From NCBI GenBank assembly GCA_964523885.1, contig CAZFYX010000108.1, positions 23,795 to 87,794 on the forward strand: a stretch of 64,000 nt of DNA. The letters are read 5' to 3'. Shown here piece after piece: positions 18,580 to 27,283 of this stretch. A program made the translations under genes and the position numbers. The DNA comes from SHXO01 sp964523885 (GTDB lineage: Bacteria; Pseudomonadota; Gammaproteobacteria; Burkholderiales; SHXO01). How positions within the stretch are numbered: the first letter of the stretch is position 1; the number at the start of each line of letters is the position of its first letter. The notes under the pieces were generated by a model. The model ran no database searches, had not been told where the DNA came from, and saw only the letters and a list, made by a program, of their open reading frames with translations.

Positions 18580-19865
18580 GCCACCGTGCCTCCGGCGACG
18601 GTCCGGTTGGTGGCCTCGTCGATCACGATGAATGCGCCCGTGGTGCGGTTGCTGCGATAGGGATCCACTGCGAGCGGCTTCTGCGTGCGCAGCCGCACGC
18701 GTGCGATGTCGTTCATGGACAGTGAATCGGGCTGGTCGATGAGGCGCAGCGTGTCCACGTCGATCCGGTGCTCCAGCGTCGCGAACTTCGCCCGCACGGT
18801 CGCGCCGCCGTGCTTGATGAGGTAGGGCCGCGAGGGCACCAGGGGTTCGCTGTCGAACCAGCAGACCTCGGCAGCGATGTCCTGCCCGACCTGCGGCGCT
18901 GCGGCCGGGGCGGCGAGCAGGTCGCCGCGCGACAGGTCGATCTCGCGATCGAGCCGCAGCGTGACCGCCATGTCCGCGGTGGCCGCCTCCACGGTGCCGT
19001 CCGGGGTCAGGATCTCGGCGACCCGCGCGGGGACGCCGGAGGGCAGGGCCACGATCTCGCTGCCCACCGTCACCCGGCCCGATGCCACCGTACCCTGGTA
19101 ACCGCGGAACTCGCGCTGCTCGAAGCCCGACCCGGGCTGGGCGTTGCCGCCGGCCACGCGCACCACGCGCTGCACCGGGAAGCGCAGCGGCTGGTCCGAC
19201 TCGTCGTGGCGGGCGGGGGTCGTCTCGAGGTACTCCAGCAGCGTCGGCCCGTCGTACCACGACAGCGCGTCCCCGCGCTCCACCACCATGTCCCCGCGCA
19301 GTGCCGACAGCGGGATCTCCTGCACTTCGGCGAAGCCCAGGCCGGTGGCGAACTGGTGGAACTGCACGCGGATGCGCTCGAAGGCTGCGCGCGAGTCCTC
19401 CACGAGATCCATCTTGTTCACGGCCAGCACGACGCGCGGGATGCCGACCCAGCGCGCGAGGTAGGCGTGCCGGCGGGTCTGCTGCAGCAGTCCATGGCGC
19501 ACGTCGACCAGCAGCACGGCGACATCGGCGGTGCTGGCCGCCGTCACCATGTTGCGCGTGTACTGGGCATGTCCCGGGGAATCGCCGATAATGAACTTGC
19601 GCGCCGGCGTTGCGAAGTAGCGGTAGGCCACGTCGATCGTGATGCCCTGCTCGCGCTCGGCCAGCAGCCCGTCGGTGAGGAGGGACAGGTCGATGGCCTC
19701 CAGCCCGCGGCGGCGGGAGGCCGCCTGCAGCGCGGTGACCTGGTCGGCGAGCAGCCCCTTGCTGTCGTAGAGCAGGCGCCCGATCAGCGTGCTCTTGCCG
19801 TCGTCGACGCTCCCCGCGGTGATGAAGCGCAGCAGGCCGGCACGGCCGGTGGTGGTCGCGGCCAT
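18576..19865 (-). CDS. cysN: Sulfate adenylyltransferase subunit 1 (GTPase)
   Basis: 429 residues. The GTP-hydrolysing subunit of ATP sulfurylase, working with CysD to make APS. GTPase motifs: G1 GSVDDGKST (18-26), G3 DSPGH, G4 NKMDLV. Length equals stand-alone CysN; there is no C-terminal CysC (APS kinase) domain as in CysNC fusions. Its first base overlaps the cysD stop (TGATG). The neighbouring CysH has the cysteines of an APS reductase, which fits the absence of an APS kinase here. Confidence 0.95.
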   Translation of the reverse strand: MAATTTGRAGLLRFITAGSVDDGKSTLIGRLLYDSKGLLADQVTALQAASRRRGLEAIDLSLLTDGLLAEREQGITIDVAYRYFATPARKFIIGDSPGHAQYTRNMVTAASTADVAVLLVDVRHGLLQQTRRHAYLARWVGIPRVVLAVNKMDLVEDSRAAFERIRVQFHQFATGLGFAEVQEIPLSALRGDMVVERGDALSWYDGPTLLEYLETTPARHDESDQPLRFPVQRVVRVAGGNAQPGSGFEQREFRGYQGTVASGRVTVGSEIVALPSGVPARVAEILTPDGTVEAATADMAVTLRLDREIDLSRGDLLAAPAAAPQVGQDIAAEVCWFDSEPLVPSRPYLIKHGGATVRAKFATLEHRIDVDTLRLIDQPDSLSMNDIARVRLRTQKPLAVDPYRSNRTTGAFIVIDEATNRTVAGGTVA

Positions 19866-20809
19866 CAGAAGTAACCTTCTTTCTTGCGCAGCTCCATGGC
19901 CGCCTCGTTGGTCTGGTCGTCGAGGCGGGTGGCGCCGCGCTCGGTGATGCGGGTCTCGGCGGTCTCGCGCACGATCTCGTCGATCGTCGCTGCGCTCGAC
20001 TCCACGGGCGCGGTACAGGTGATGTCACCCACGGTGCGGAAGCGCACGCTGACTTCCTCGACCCGGTCGCCGTCGCGCGCGGGCGTCAGGTCGGTCACCG
20101 GGACGAGCGCGGTGCCGCGGCGCACGACCGGCCGGCGATGCGCGAAGTAGATCTCCGGCAGCGGAATCCGCTCGCGCCGGATGTACTGCCAGACGTCGAG
20201 CTCGGTCCAGTTGGAGATCGGGAACACGCGGATGTTCTCGCCCGGGCGTACGCGGCCGTTGTAGAGCGACCACAGCTCGGGGCGCTGGTTCTTCGGGTCC
20301 CACTGCCCGAACTCGTCGCGGAAGGAGAACATGCGCTCCTTGGCGCGCGCCTTTTCCTCGTCGCGGCGGGCGCCGCCGATGCAGGCGTCGAAGCCGAGCT
20401 CCGCGATTGCATCGAGGAGGGTGACCGACTGGTGCGGGTTGCGCGGCTCGTCCGGATGGCGCAGGCGGACGCGGCCGCTGCGGATCGAGTCGCCCACCGA
20501 CCGCACCACCAGCTTCAGGCCGCGCTCCTGCGCGATGCGGTCGCGGAAGGCGATGACCTCGGGGAAGTTGTGCTCGGTGTCGATGTGCAGCAGGGTGAAC
20601 GGCACCCGCTCGGGGAAGAACGCGCGCTCGGCCAGTCGCAGCACCACCGCGGAATCCTTGCCGCCGGAGAACAGCAGCGCGACGTTGCGGCACTCTGCGG
20701 CCACCTCGCGCAGGATGAAGATGGACTCGGCTTCGAGCGCGTCCAGGTGGGTCCAGGACTTCGCTTTCGGCGCGGTCGCGGACTGCGGCACTTCGATGGC
20801 GATGCTCAT
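19865..20809 (-). CDS. cysD: Sulfate adenylyltransferase subunit 2
   Basis: 314 residues. Catalytic subunit of ATP sulfurylase, an N-type ATP pyrophosphatase. The PP-loop SGGKDSAV is at residues 48-55, followed by LHIDTEHNFPE and the conserved VFPISNWTELDVWQYI. It overlaps cysN by one base, so the CysDN complex is made stoichiometrically. It lies 39 bases after cysH. Confidence 0.96.
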   Translation of the reverse strand: MSIAIEVPQSATAPKAKSWTHLDALEAESIFILREVAAECRNVALLFSGGKDSAVVLRLAERAFFPERVPFTLLHIDTEHNFPEVIAFRDRIAQERGLKLVVRSVGDSIRSGRVRLRHPDEPRNPHQSVTLLDAIAELGFDACIGGARRDEEKARAKERMFSFRDEFGQWDPKNQRPELWSLYNGRVRPGENIRVFPISNWTELDVWQYIRRERIPLPEIYFAHRRPVVRRGTALVPVTDLTPARDGDRVEEVSVRFRTVGDITCTAPVESSAATIDEIVRETAETRITERGATRLDDQTNEAAMELRKKEGYF

Positions 20810-20848
20810 GACTGCGATCCTTCTGCCGGTGCTCCGGATTCGGGGTGT

Positions 20849-21568
20849 TCAGGCCTCCGCGGTGGCCTTGCTGCGCACCAGCCGGCCGCTCTCGTCCACG
20901 TGCAGCCCGCACTCCTTCGAGGCGGGCTGCTCCCACCACCAGCGTCCGGCACGGGCGTCCTCGCCCGGCTCGATCGCGCGCGTGCAGGGCGCGCAGCCGA
21001 TGCTCGGGTAGCCGCGCTGGTGCAGGGCATTGATCGGCACGTCGTAGCGGTGCACGTAGGCCCACACGTCGGCCTCGGTCCACTCGGCGAGCGGGTTGAG
21101 CTTCAGCAGGCCGTTGGCCTGGTCGAAGGCGAGCACCTCGACGTCGGTGCGGGTGACCGACTGCTCGCGGCGCAGGCCGGTGATCCACAGGGCCTTTCCC
21201 TGCAGGGCGCGCCTGAGCGGGCCCAGCTTGCGGATCGCGCAGCAGCGCTTGCGCAGCTCGATGCCGTCGTAGAACGCGTTCACGCCGTGCTGCGTGACGA
21301 AGGGCTCCAGCTCGACGAGATCCGGCGAGAGCACGCGCACCGGCAGGCGGTAGACCTGCTGCGCGCGTGCGATCAGCTCGTGGGTCTCCGGATGCAGCCG
21401 GCCGGTGTCCAGCGTGAAGATATCGATCGCCAGTCCGAGCCGGTGGATCAGGTCGAGGATGACCATGTCCTCGGCGCCGAAGCTGGAGGCGAAGGTCGCC
21501 GGCGAGTGCCGCTCCGCCGCCTCCGAGAGCCGGCGCGAGGCCTCGGCGGTCAGGTGGTCGAGGCTCAT
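20849..21568 (-). CDS. cysH: Adenylylsulfate (APS) reductase, CysH family
   Basis: 239 residues. It reduces activated sulfate to sulfite. The [4Fe-4S] ligand set of APS-type reductases is present: Cys109-Cys110 in KRCCAIRK and Cys192/Cys195 in GCAPCTR, plus the catalytic Cys220 in KECGLH. PAPS-only enzymes such as E. coli CysH lack the first four. The nucleotide-binding region is SSFGAEDMVILDL (28-40). Its start overlaps the DUF934 stop. It is often labelled PAPS reductase, but the residues point to APS as substrate. Confidence 0.93.
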   Translation of the reverse strand: MSLDHLTAEASRRLSEAAERHSPATFASSFGAEDMVILDLIHRLGLAIDIFTLDTGRLHPETHELIARAQQVYRLPVRVLSPDLVELEPFVTQHGVNAFYDGIELRKRCCAIRKLGPLRRALQGKALWITGLRREQSVTRTDVEVLAFDQANGLLKLNPLAEWTEADVWAYVHRYDVPINALHQRGYPSIGCAPCTRAIEPGEDARAGRWWWEQPASKECGLHVDESGRLVRSKATAEA

Positions 21569-22080
21569 GCGGCGCTCCTCGCCGCAGCGAACCGCCGCGC
21601 GAACAGCGGGCCGCGGTCGGCCGCGGCCTGGTACACCTCGCTGAAGTCGTCGAACGCCTGCAGCGCCGACCCGACGTCCTGGTCTGCGCGCAGCGCGAAC
21701 GCGTCGAAGCCGCAGCGGGCGAGGTCGAACAGGGTGTCGCGGATGATGTCGCCGAACGCCCGCAGCTCGCCGCGGAAGCCGTGGCGCTCCCGGAGCAGGC
21801 GCGCGGTCGAGTAGCCGCGGCCGTCGGTGAAGGCAGGGAAGTGAACCGCGATCAGCTCGGGCAGCGGGCAGCCGGCGAACAGCGCGGCCGGGTCATCCGC
21901 GGGAGCCAGCCACACGCCGCTGCGGCCGGCCCGCCCCAGCAGGCTGGTGCACTGCTCGCGCCAGAGCGCGAGCGGCACCACGATATCCTCGCCTGCCGCG
22001 GCGGAAGCCAGTTCGTCCGCATTCTGCAGGATGCGCCAGGGGTCGGGCACCACCTGGCGGTGCTTAATCAGCGTACTCAT
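21565..22080 (-). CDS. DUF934 protein of the sulfite-reductase operon
   Basis: 171 residues of the DUF934 family, found almost always next to CysI in Beta- and Alphaproteobacteria. The visible core is VWLAPADDPAAL, LIAVHFPAFTDGRGYSTARLLRERHGF and LRAFGDIIRDTLFDLARCGFDAFALR. No catalytic motif is known. It overlaps cysI by 17 bases and cysH by four. Because no flavoprotein subunit (CysJ) lies in the window, a part in assembling or feeding electrons to the reductase is possible; this is inference only. Confidence 0.88.
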   Translation of the reverse strand: MSTLIKHRQVVPDPWRILQNADELASAAAGEDIVVPLALWREQCTSLLGRAGRSGVWLAPADDPAALFAGCPLPELIAVHFPAFTDGRGYSTARLLRERHGFRGELRAFGDIIRDTLFDLARCGFDAFALRADQDVGSALQAFDDFSEVYQAAADRGPLFARRFAAARSAA

Positions 22081-23725
22081 AGACGGAAGCCTTGAAGGGT
22101 TCGATGCCGATGCGGTGCACGACGTCGATGAAGCGCTCCTCCTCGGAGTCGCGGCGCGCGAGGTAGGTGTCGATCAGCCGCTCGACCACGTCGGGGACCT
22201 CGGCGCGAGCAACTGACGGGCCGATCACGCGGCCCAGTGCAGCGTGGTTGCCCTGGCGGCCGCCGATGGAGATCTGGTACCACTCCTGTCCGTTCTTGTC
22301 GACGCCGAGGATGCCGATGTGACCCACGTGGTGGTGCCCGCAGGAGTTCATGCAGCCGGAGATGTTGAGGTCCAGATCGCCGATGTCGTGCTGGTAGTCG
22401 AGATCGTCGAAGCGCGCCTGGATCGACTGCGCCACCGGGATCGACACCGCGTTGGCGAGCGAGCAGAAGTCGCCGCCCGGACAGGCGATGATGTTGGTGA
22501 GCAGGCCGATGTTCGGGGTGGCGAGACCGAGAGCGCCGGCCTCCAGCCACAGGTCGTGCAGGTTGCGCTTCTCGACGTCGGCCAGCACCAGGTTCTGCTC
22601 GTGGCTGACGCGCAGCTCGCCATAGCTGTAGCGGTCGGCCAGGTCGGCCACGGCGTCCATCTGGTCGGCCGTGGCGTCCCCCGGTGGCACGCCGGTCTTC
22701 TTCAGCGACAGGGTGACGGCCGCGTAGCCCGGGACCCGGTGCGCGTGCACATTGCGCGCCACCCAGCGCGCGAACGCGGGCTCGGCCTTCAGGCGCGCCT
22801 CGAAGCCTGGATCGGTGTCGTGCAGCGCCATGTAGTCGGGCCGGGTGAAGCGCGCCTCGATGCGGGCGATCTCCTCGGGCACGAGGGTCCCGGGGCCGTC
22901 CTTCAGGTGCGACCACTCCTCTTCGACCTGGGCGGCGAAGCGCGCGGGCGTGAGGTCCTTCACCAGGATCTTGATCCGCGCCTTGTACTTGTTATCGCGC
23001 CGGCCATGGCGGTTGTACACGCGCAGGATGGCGTCGAGATAGGTCAGCACGTGCTGCCACGGCACGAAATCGCGGATGACATGCCCGACGATCGGGGTAC
23101 GGCCCAGGCCGCCGCCTACGATGATGCGGAAGCCGACCTCGCCTGCCTCGTTGCGCAGTGCGTGGATCCCGATGTCGTGCACCAGCGTCGCTGCGCGGTC
23201 GTCCTGCGCTCCGCTGATCGCGATCTTGAACTTGCGCGGCAGGAAGCCGAACTCCGGATGGAAGGTCGACCACTGGCGCATCGCTTCCGCCCAGACGAAC
23301 GGATCGACGATTTCGTCCGGGGCGATGCCCGCGAAATGGTCGGTGGTGATGTTGCGCACGCAGTTGCCGCTGGTCTGGATGGCGTGCATCTGCACCCCGG
23401 CCAGGTGGGCCAGGATGTCGGGCACGTCCTCCAGGCGCGGCCAGTTGTATTGCAGGTTCTGGCGCGTGCTGAAGTGACCGTAGCCGCGATCGTACTTCCG
23501 CGCGATGAACGCGAGCTTGCGCAACTGGCGCGACGAGAGCAGCCCGTAGGGGATCGCCACGCGCAGCATCGGCGCGTGCTTCTGCACGTACAGGCCGTTG
23601 CGCAGCCGCAGGGGACGGAACTCGTCCTCGCTCAGGCTGCCCGCGAGGAAGCGGCGGGTCTGGTCGCGGAACTGCGCGACGCGCTCGTCGACGATGCGTT
23701 GGTCGATGTGATCGTAGCGATACAT
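22064..23725 (-). CDS. cysI: Sulfite reductase hemoprotein (nitrite/sulfite reductase family)
   Basis: 553 residues with the siroheme reductase layout: two ferredoxin-like half domains (YGLLSSRQLRKLAFIARKYDRGYGHFSTRQN; SYGELRVSHEQN) and two siroheme/FeS domains. The [4Fe-4S] and siroheme ligands are CPGGDFC (C-x5-C) and CMNSC (C-x3-C) near residues 440-490. It reduces sulfite to sulfide with six electrons. First gene of the leftward cys operon; no CysJ follows, so the electron donor is probably a ferredoxin or another reductase. Only a weak Shine-Dalgarno is seen. Confidence 0.94.
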   Translation of the reverse strand: MYRYDHIDQRIVDERVAQFRDQTRRFLAGSLSEDEFRPLRLRNGLYVQKHAPMLRVAIPYGLLSSRQLRKLAFIARKYDRGYGHFSTRQNLQYNWPRLEDVPDILAHLAGVQMHAIQTSGNCVRNITTDHFAGIAPDEIVDPFVWAEAMRQWSTFHPEFGFLPRKFKIAISGAQDDRAATLVHDIGIHALRNEAGEVGFRIIVGGGLGRTPIVGHVIRDFVPWQHVLTYLDAILRVYNRHGRRDNKYKARIKILVKDLTPARFAAQVEEEWSHLKDGPGTLVPEEIARIEARFTRPDYMALHDTDPGFEARLKAEPAFARWVARNVHAHRVPGYAAVTLSLKKTGVPPGDATADQMDAVADLADRYSYGELRVSHEQNLVLADVEKRNLHDLWLEAGALGLATPNIGLLTNIIACPGGDFCSLANAVSIPVAQSIQARFDDLDYQHDIGDLDLNISGCMNSCGHHHVGHIGILGVDKNGQEWYQISIGGRQGNHAALGRVIGPSVARAEVPDVVERLIDTYLARRDSEEERFIDVVHRIGIEPFKASVYEYAD

Positions 23726-24065
23726 GGGCTGTCCGAGACGGTCCCGGTGTTGTTCTCTGGAAAGGGAGAGAAACCGTGCTGCCGACCGTGGGTCAACAGC
23801 GCGGCGCCATGCAGATGGAGAGGAAGACCTGCATGCCCGGGGCGACGCCGGGGCGGACCGGGTGCGAAGCGGCGCGCGCCGTTTGCGTTACGGCAGCGGC
23901 AAGGGTACGGAGCGCGACGCGGTCACCTGCGGTGACGCCTGCGTGCGTGCGCTGCCCGAATGTCCCTTGTCCGCCCATGTTCCGCTCTCGAATCAGGAGG
24001 GTGCATGCTAGCAAGCAGGCGGCGCGGCACGAACGAACGAAGAACGATATCGATATTCTGTACGG
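23726..24065. promoter_or_regulatory. 340-bp gap between cysI and cysB: cysI promoter region
   Basis: No credible gene. The left 250 bp are GC-rich; they hold a small perfect dyad GTCACC-TGC-GGTGAC at 23922-23936. The right end (24035-24070) is a sharp AT-rich patch, with GAACGAACGAAGAACG direct repeats next to CGATATCGATATTC, just after the cysB stop. This is the best place for a CysB-controlled cysI promoter read leftward. Exact -35/-10 boxes cannot be fixed by eye. Confidence 0.45.
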
Positions 24066-25037
24066 CTATAAGCGGGCCCTGGCACGGCGGGCGCTCGGTG
24101 CTTCGTCCGCTGCGCCGTTGTCCTGCCGTGCCGAATCGATCACCTGCCGGGTGAGGTGGGGCGCGAAGGCCTGGATGAAGGCGTAGGTGTAGCCGCGCAG
24201 GTAGGCGCTGCGCTTGACCGCGACCCGCGTGGTGTTGTTGCCGAACAGATGCCCGGCATCGATCGCGTGAAGATTGGTATCGCGCCTGGCGTCGAGCGCG
24301 ACGGCAGCGACCACCCCGACGCCCAGGCCCAGCTCCGTGTAGGTCTTGATCACGTCCGCATCCAGCGCAGTGAGGACCACGTCCATGGCCAGCCCCTTGG
24401 CGGAGAACGCCTCGTCCAGGTGCGAGCGGCCGGTGAACTCCGGGCTGTAGGTGATCAGCGGCCACGCGGCGACGTCCTCCAGCGTGAGCTTCCTCACCTT
24501 GGTCAACGGGTGGCCCTTGGGCACGATCACGCAGTGATGCCAGGTGTAGCCGGGCAGGGCGATCAGATCGGGATAATGGTCGAGCGCCTCGGTGGCGATG
24601 GCCACGTCGGCGCGGCCGGCGAGCACCATCTCGGCGATCTGCGTGGGGCTGCCCTGCTGCAGCGACAGCCGCACCTTCGGATATTGCTCTCGAAATTGCT
24701 GCACGACGCGCGGTAGCGCATAGCGCGCCTGCGTGTGGGTGGTCGCGATGGTGAGCGCGCCGCTGTCCTGGTCGGCGAATTCCTTGCCGACCTGCCGCAG
24801 GTTGTCGACCTCGCCGAGCAGGCGTTCGATGACCTGCACCACGACGCGGCCGGGATCGGTAAGGTCGACCAGGCGCTTGCCCCGGCGCACGAAGATCTCG
24901 ACCCCGAGCTCGTCCTCGAGCTCCTTGATCTGCTTGCTGATGCCGGGCTGCGAGGTATAGAGCGCATTGGCGGCCTCCGTGAGGTTGAGGCCCTGCCTCA
25001 CTGCCTCGCGCACGTAACGCAACTGCTGGAGGTTCAT
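24066..25037 (-). CDS. cysB: LysR-type transcriptional regulator CysB
   Basis: 323 residues. The N-terminal helix-turn-helix is at about 18-40 (LTEAANALYTSQPGISKQIKELEDELG), with the CysB-specific start MNLQQLRYVREAV. The effector domain includes TIATTHTQARYALP and SPEFTGRSHLD, matching CysB/Cbl inducer-binding residues, and LGVGVVAAVALD. CysB activates sulfur assimilation genes with O- or N-acetylserine as inducer. It sits upstream of the cys operon it should control, in the same direction, with a divergent sulfur-linked gene on its other side. Confidence 0.95.
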   Translation of the reverse strand: MNLQQLRYVREAVRQGLNLTEAANALYTSQPGISKQIKELEDELGVEIFVRRGKRLVDLTDPGRVVVQVIERLLGEVDNLRQVGKEFADQDSGALTIATTHTQARYALPRVVQQFREQYPKVRLSLQQGSPTQIAEMVLAGRADVAIATEALDHYPDLIALPGYTWHHCVIVPKGHPLTKVRKLTLEDVAAWPLITYSPEFTGRSHLDEAFSAKGLAMDVVLTALDADVIKTYTELGLGVGVVAAVALDARRDTNLHAIDAGHLFGNNTTRVAVKRSAYLRGYTYAFIQAFAPHLTRQVIDSARQDNGAADEAPSARRARARL

Positions 25038-25268
25038 TGTGACGCTAATTCTGTTTGGTTATAAGTTTATTCTTCAAGTAAACGTACAGCTATAAGAGGA
25101 TATTGGATCACGCGCCAATTGAAAAGCCGGCCGGCGCGCGCGGGCAGTCGAGCCCCAGGCCGGCATATGGGCGCAAGGCATGAGCAAAGAACGGATTGTT
25201 TGTTCCATTGTTGCCGCCGTCGCGATTAAATCGCCGTCTCACGCTCTCGCGCTCACGTAATCGCATCG
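25038..25268. promoter_or_regulatory. AT-rich divergent control region between cysB and the DUF2292 gene
   Basis: 231 bp with a strong drop in GC at 25045-25105. It holds two TATAAG copies (25060-25065 and 25091-25096), the first within TTATAAGTTTATTC. CysB sites in enterobacteria are AT-rich with weak ATAAC/TTATTC-like half-sites, so this is a good candidate for CysB binding and autoregulation. The binding itself is inference. Confidence 0.5.
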
Positions 25269-25457
25269 ATGACGACCCGCCACGCAGATCTGCAGTTCGC
25301 GCTGGACGCGCTTCCCCCGGAGGTGCTCGGCGCGCTCGCACGCCTGGTGCGCGAGACACGCTTCGGCTCGATCGAGATCGTGGTGCACGAAGGGCGCATC
25401 ACGCAGATCGAGCGCAGGGAGCGCGTCCGCTTCGCTGCAGGAGAGCGGCAGCGCTGA
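25269..25457 (+). CDS. DUF2292 (YezD-like) small protein
   Basis: 62 residues. The core RFGSIEIVVHEGRITQIERRERVRF (residues 31-55) is the hallmark of the YezD/DUF2292 family, small proteins commonly found beside sulfate or sulfonate uptake genes and of unknown function. No membrane segment. The start is the ATG that gives the standard family length; the ribosome site is weak. It opens a rightward unit with the porin gene and faces cysB across an AT-rich control region. Confidence 0.8.
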   Translation: MTTRHADLQFALDALPPEVLGALARLVRETRFGSIEIVVHEGRITQIERRERVRFAAGERQR

Positions 25458-25579
25458 TCGATCCGGGCGCAATGCCCGCCTGGCCTGCCGGACCGCCGGA
25501 GGCGTCGAGAAGAACAATCTGCTGAAGCGAGCCGACCGAACCGTCGGAGGGTCTCTTCTGGAAATCCGGAGATCCGTCC

Positions 25580-27133
25580 ATGCGTTCCCGTCGCCCGGCG
25601 TGGCTCGCCGCGATCGTGGCAGGCCTCGTCGCCGCCGCGCCCATCCAGGCCCTTGCGCAGTCCACGTCTACCGAGGACGCGTTGCGCCAGCGCGTCGAAG
25701 AGCTGGAGGCGAAGCTCAAGCGCCTGGAGGAGCGGCTCGAGCAGCAGGCCGCAGGTGGTCCGGTCCCGGCGCCGGTCGCTGCACCGCTGCCAGCGGCATC
25801 GACCGCACCCGTGGTCGCCACGCCGGCGACCGACCAGCCCTCGCCGCGCGAGGAGGCGCTCGAGCAGCAGGTGCAGGCACTCGACCAGCAGGTGCGCGTG
25901 CTGGGCCGCAAGCAGGAGCTCGATCGCGAGGCAGCCGAGGCACGCCAGAAGGAGCAGCCGGTGGCGTTCGTCAATCCCGGGACGGAGGGCGTCGGCATCA
26001 GGACGCCCGACAACGCCTTCATGGTGCGCTTCCGCGCCCATCTGCAGGCGGATTCGCGCTGGTTCGAGGACAACAGCGGCACCGACCAGTTCCTGATGCG
26101 GCGCGTGCGTCCGATCGTCGAGGGCACCCTCTACGAGAAGTTCGGCTTCCGCATCATGCCCGAATTCGGCAGCGGCGGATTCGAGCTCCTCGATGCCTAC
26201 GTCGATGCGAATCTGTTCTCGTACTTCAAGATCCGCGCCGGCAAGATGAAAGGGCCGGTCGGCCTGGAGCGGCTGGAGTCACCCGCCGACCTGCTGATGA
26301 TGGAGCGCGGCTTCCCCACCCAGCTCGTGCCCAACCGGGACATCGGCATCCAGTTCTCCGGCGAACTGTTCGACAGGATCCTCACCTACCAGACCGGGGT
26401 CTTCGACGGGACCATCGACGGCACCAGCACCAACGGCGACAACAACAACGCCAAGGACTTCGAGACACGCTTCTTCGCCAGACCGTTCCGCAACACCGAC
26501 TGGGACGCGCTGCGAGGCCTCGGTGTCGGGGTGGCGTTCACCAGCGGCATGCAGGCGGGCACGGTCTCCAGCGGCAATCTGCCCAAGTTCAACACGCCCG
26601 GCCAGGTCACGTTCTTCACCTATGCCGCCGGCGCGTACGCGGACGGCTCGCGCGACCGCTACGTGCCGCAGCTGTACTACTCGTGGGATTCGTTCGGTCT
26701 GCTGAGCGAGTACGCGGTCTCGGCGCAGAAGGTCACGCGGGCGACCAACACGCGCACCGTGCGCAATACCGGATGGACCTTCACGCCCAGTTGGGTGCTG
26801 ACGGGCGAGGACGCGTCCTACAGCGGCGTGAACCCGCGCCGTCCGTTCAATCCGGAGAAGGGCAACTGGGGCGCGTTCGAGCTCGTGGGACGGCTCGGCG
26901 AGCTGGACGTGGACGACGACGTGTTCGCAGGCAGTGCCGCGACGCGGCTCGCAAACCCTAGCACTCAGGCGAGCCGAGCCAAGGAGTACGGCCTGGGCCT
27001 GACCTGGTACCTCAACAAGGCGTACCGCCTGATGTTTAACTACGAGCACACCAGCTTTGACGGTGGAGCGGCCAGCGGGGGCGACCGTCCGGACGAGAAG
27101 GTGTTCATGACCCGCATCCAGCTGCACTTGTGA
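25580..27133 (+). CDS. OprP/OprO-family porin
   Basis: 517 residues. Signal peptide to about residue 26 (ALAQ), a coiled-coil stretch at 30-60, a Pro/Ala linker, a second helical stretch at 90-120, then a 16-strand beta-barrel domain of the phosphate-selective porin family. Strand and loop sequences include MVRFRAHLQADSRWF, FLMRRVRPIVEGTLYEKFGFRIMPEFG and FKIRAGKMKGPVGLE. The C-terminus ends RIQLHL, with Leu instead of the usual final Phe. N-terminal coiled coils let such porins trimerise. Its place in the cys block suggests an anion channel for sulfate or sulfate esters instead of phosphate; this is inference. Confidence 0.87.
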   Translation: MRSRRPAWLAAIVAGLVAAAPIQALAQSTSTEDALRQRVEELEAKLKRLEERLEQQAAGGPVPAPVAAPLPAASTAPVVATPATDQPSPREEALEQQVQALDQQVRVLGRKQELDREAAEARQKEQPVAFVNPGTEGVGIRTPDNAFMVRFRAHLQADSRWFEDNSGTDQFLMRRVRPIVEGTLYEKFGFRIMPEFGSGGFELLDAYVDANLFSYFKIRAGKMKGPVGLERLESPADLLMMERGFPTQLVPNRDIGIQFSGELFDRILTYQTGVFDGTIDGTSTNGDNNNAKDFETRFFARPFRNTDWDALRGLGVGVAFTSGMQAGTVSSGNLPKFNTPGQVTFFTYAAGAYADGSRDRYVPQLYYSWDSFGLLSEYAVSAQKVTRATNTRTVRNTGWTFTPSWVLTGEDASYSGVNPRRPFNPEKGNWGAFELVGRLGELDVDDDVFAGSAATRLANPSTQASRAKEYGLGLTWYLNKAYRLMFNYEHTSFDGGAASGGDRPDEKVFMTRIQLHL

Positions 27134-27283
27134 GCGGTGGGGACAGGACCTCTCCGCGGTCAGCCGCGGTGACGCGCGGCGCGACGGCCGCATAGCGGGG
27201 ACTCGAGGGCTGGGGTCAGTGCGGGAAGGTTGGTGTTGACCCGGGCGCTGCGGCCGACCCATGCGCGAGGGTCGGCCACGCCA

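Noticed and set aside
24064..24072. A third TATAAG motif as a CysB site
   Set aside because: It overlaps the last codons and stop of cysB, so the sequence is explained by coding.
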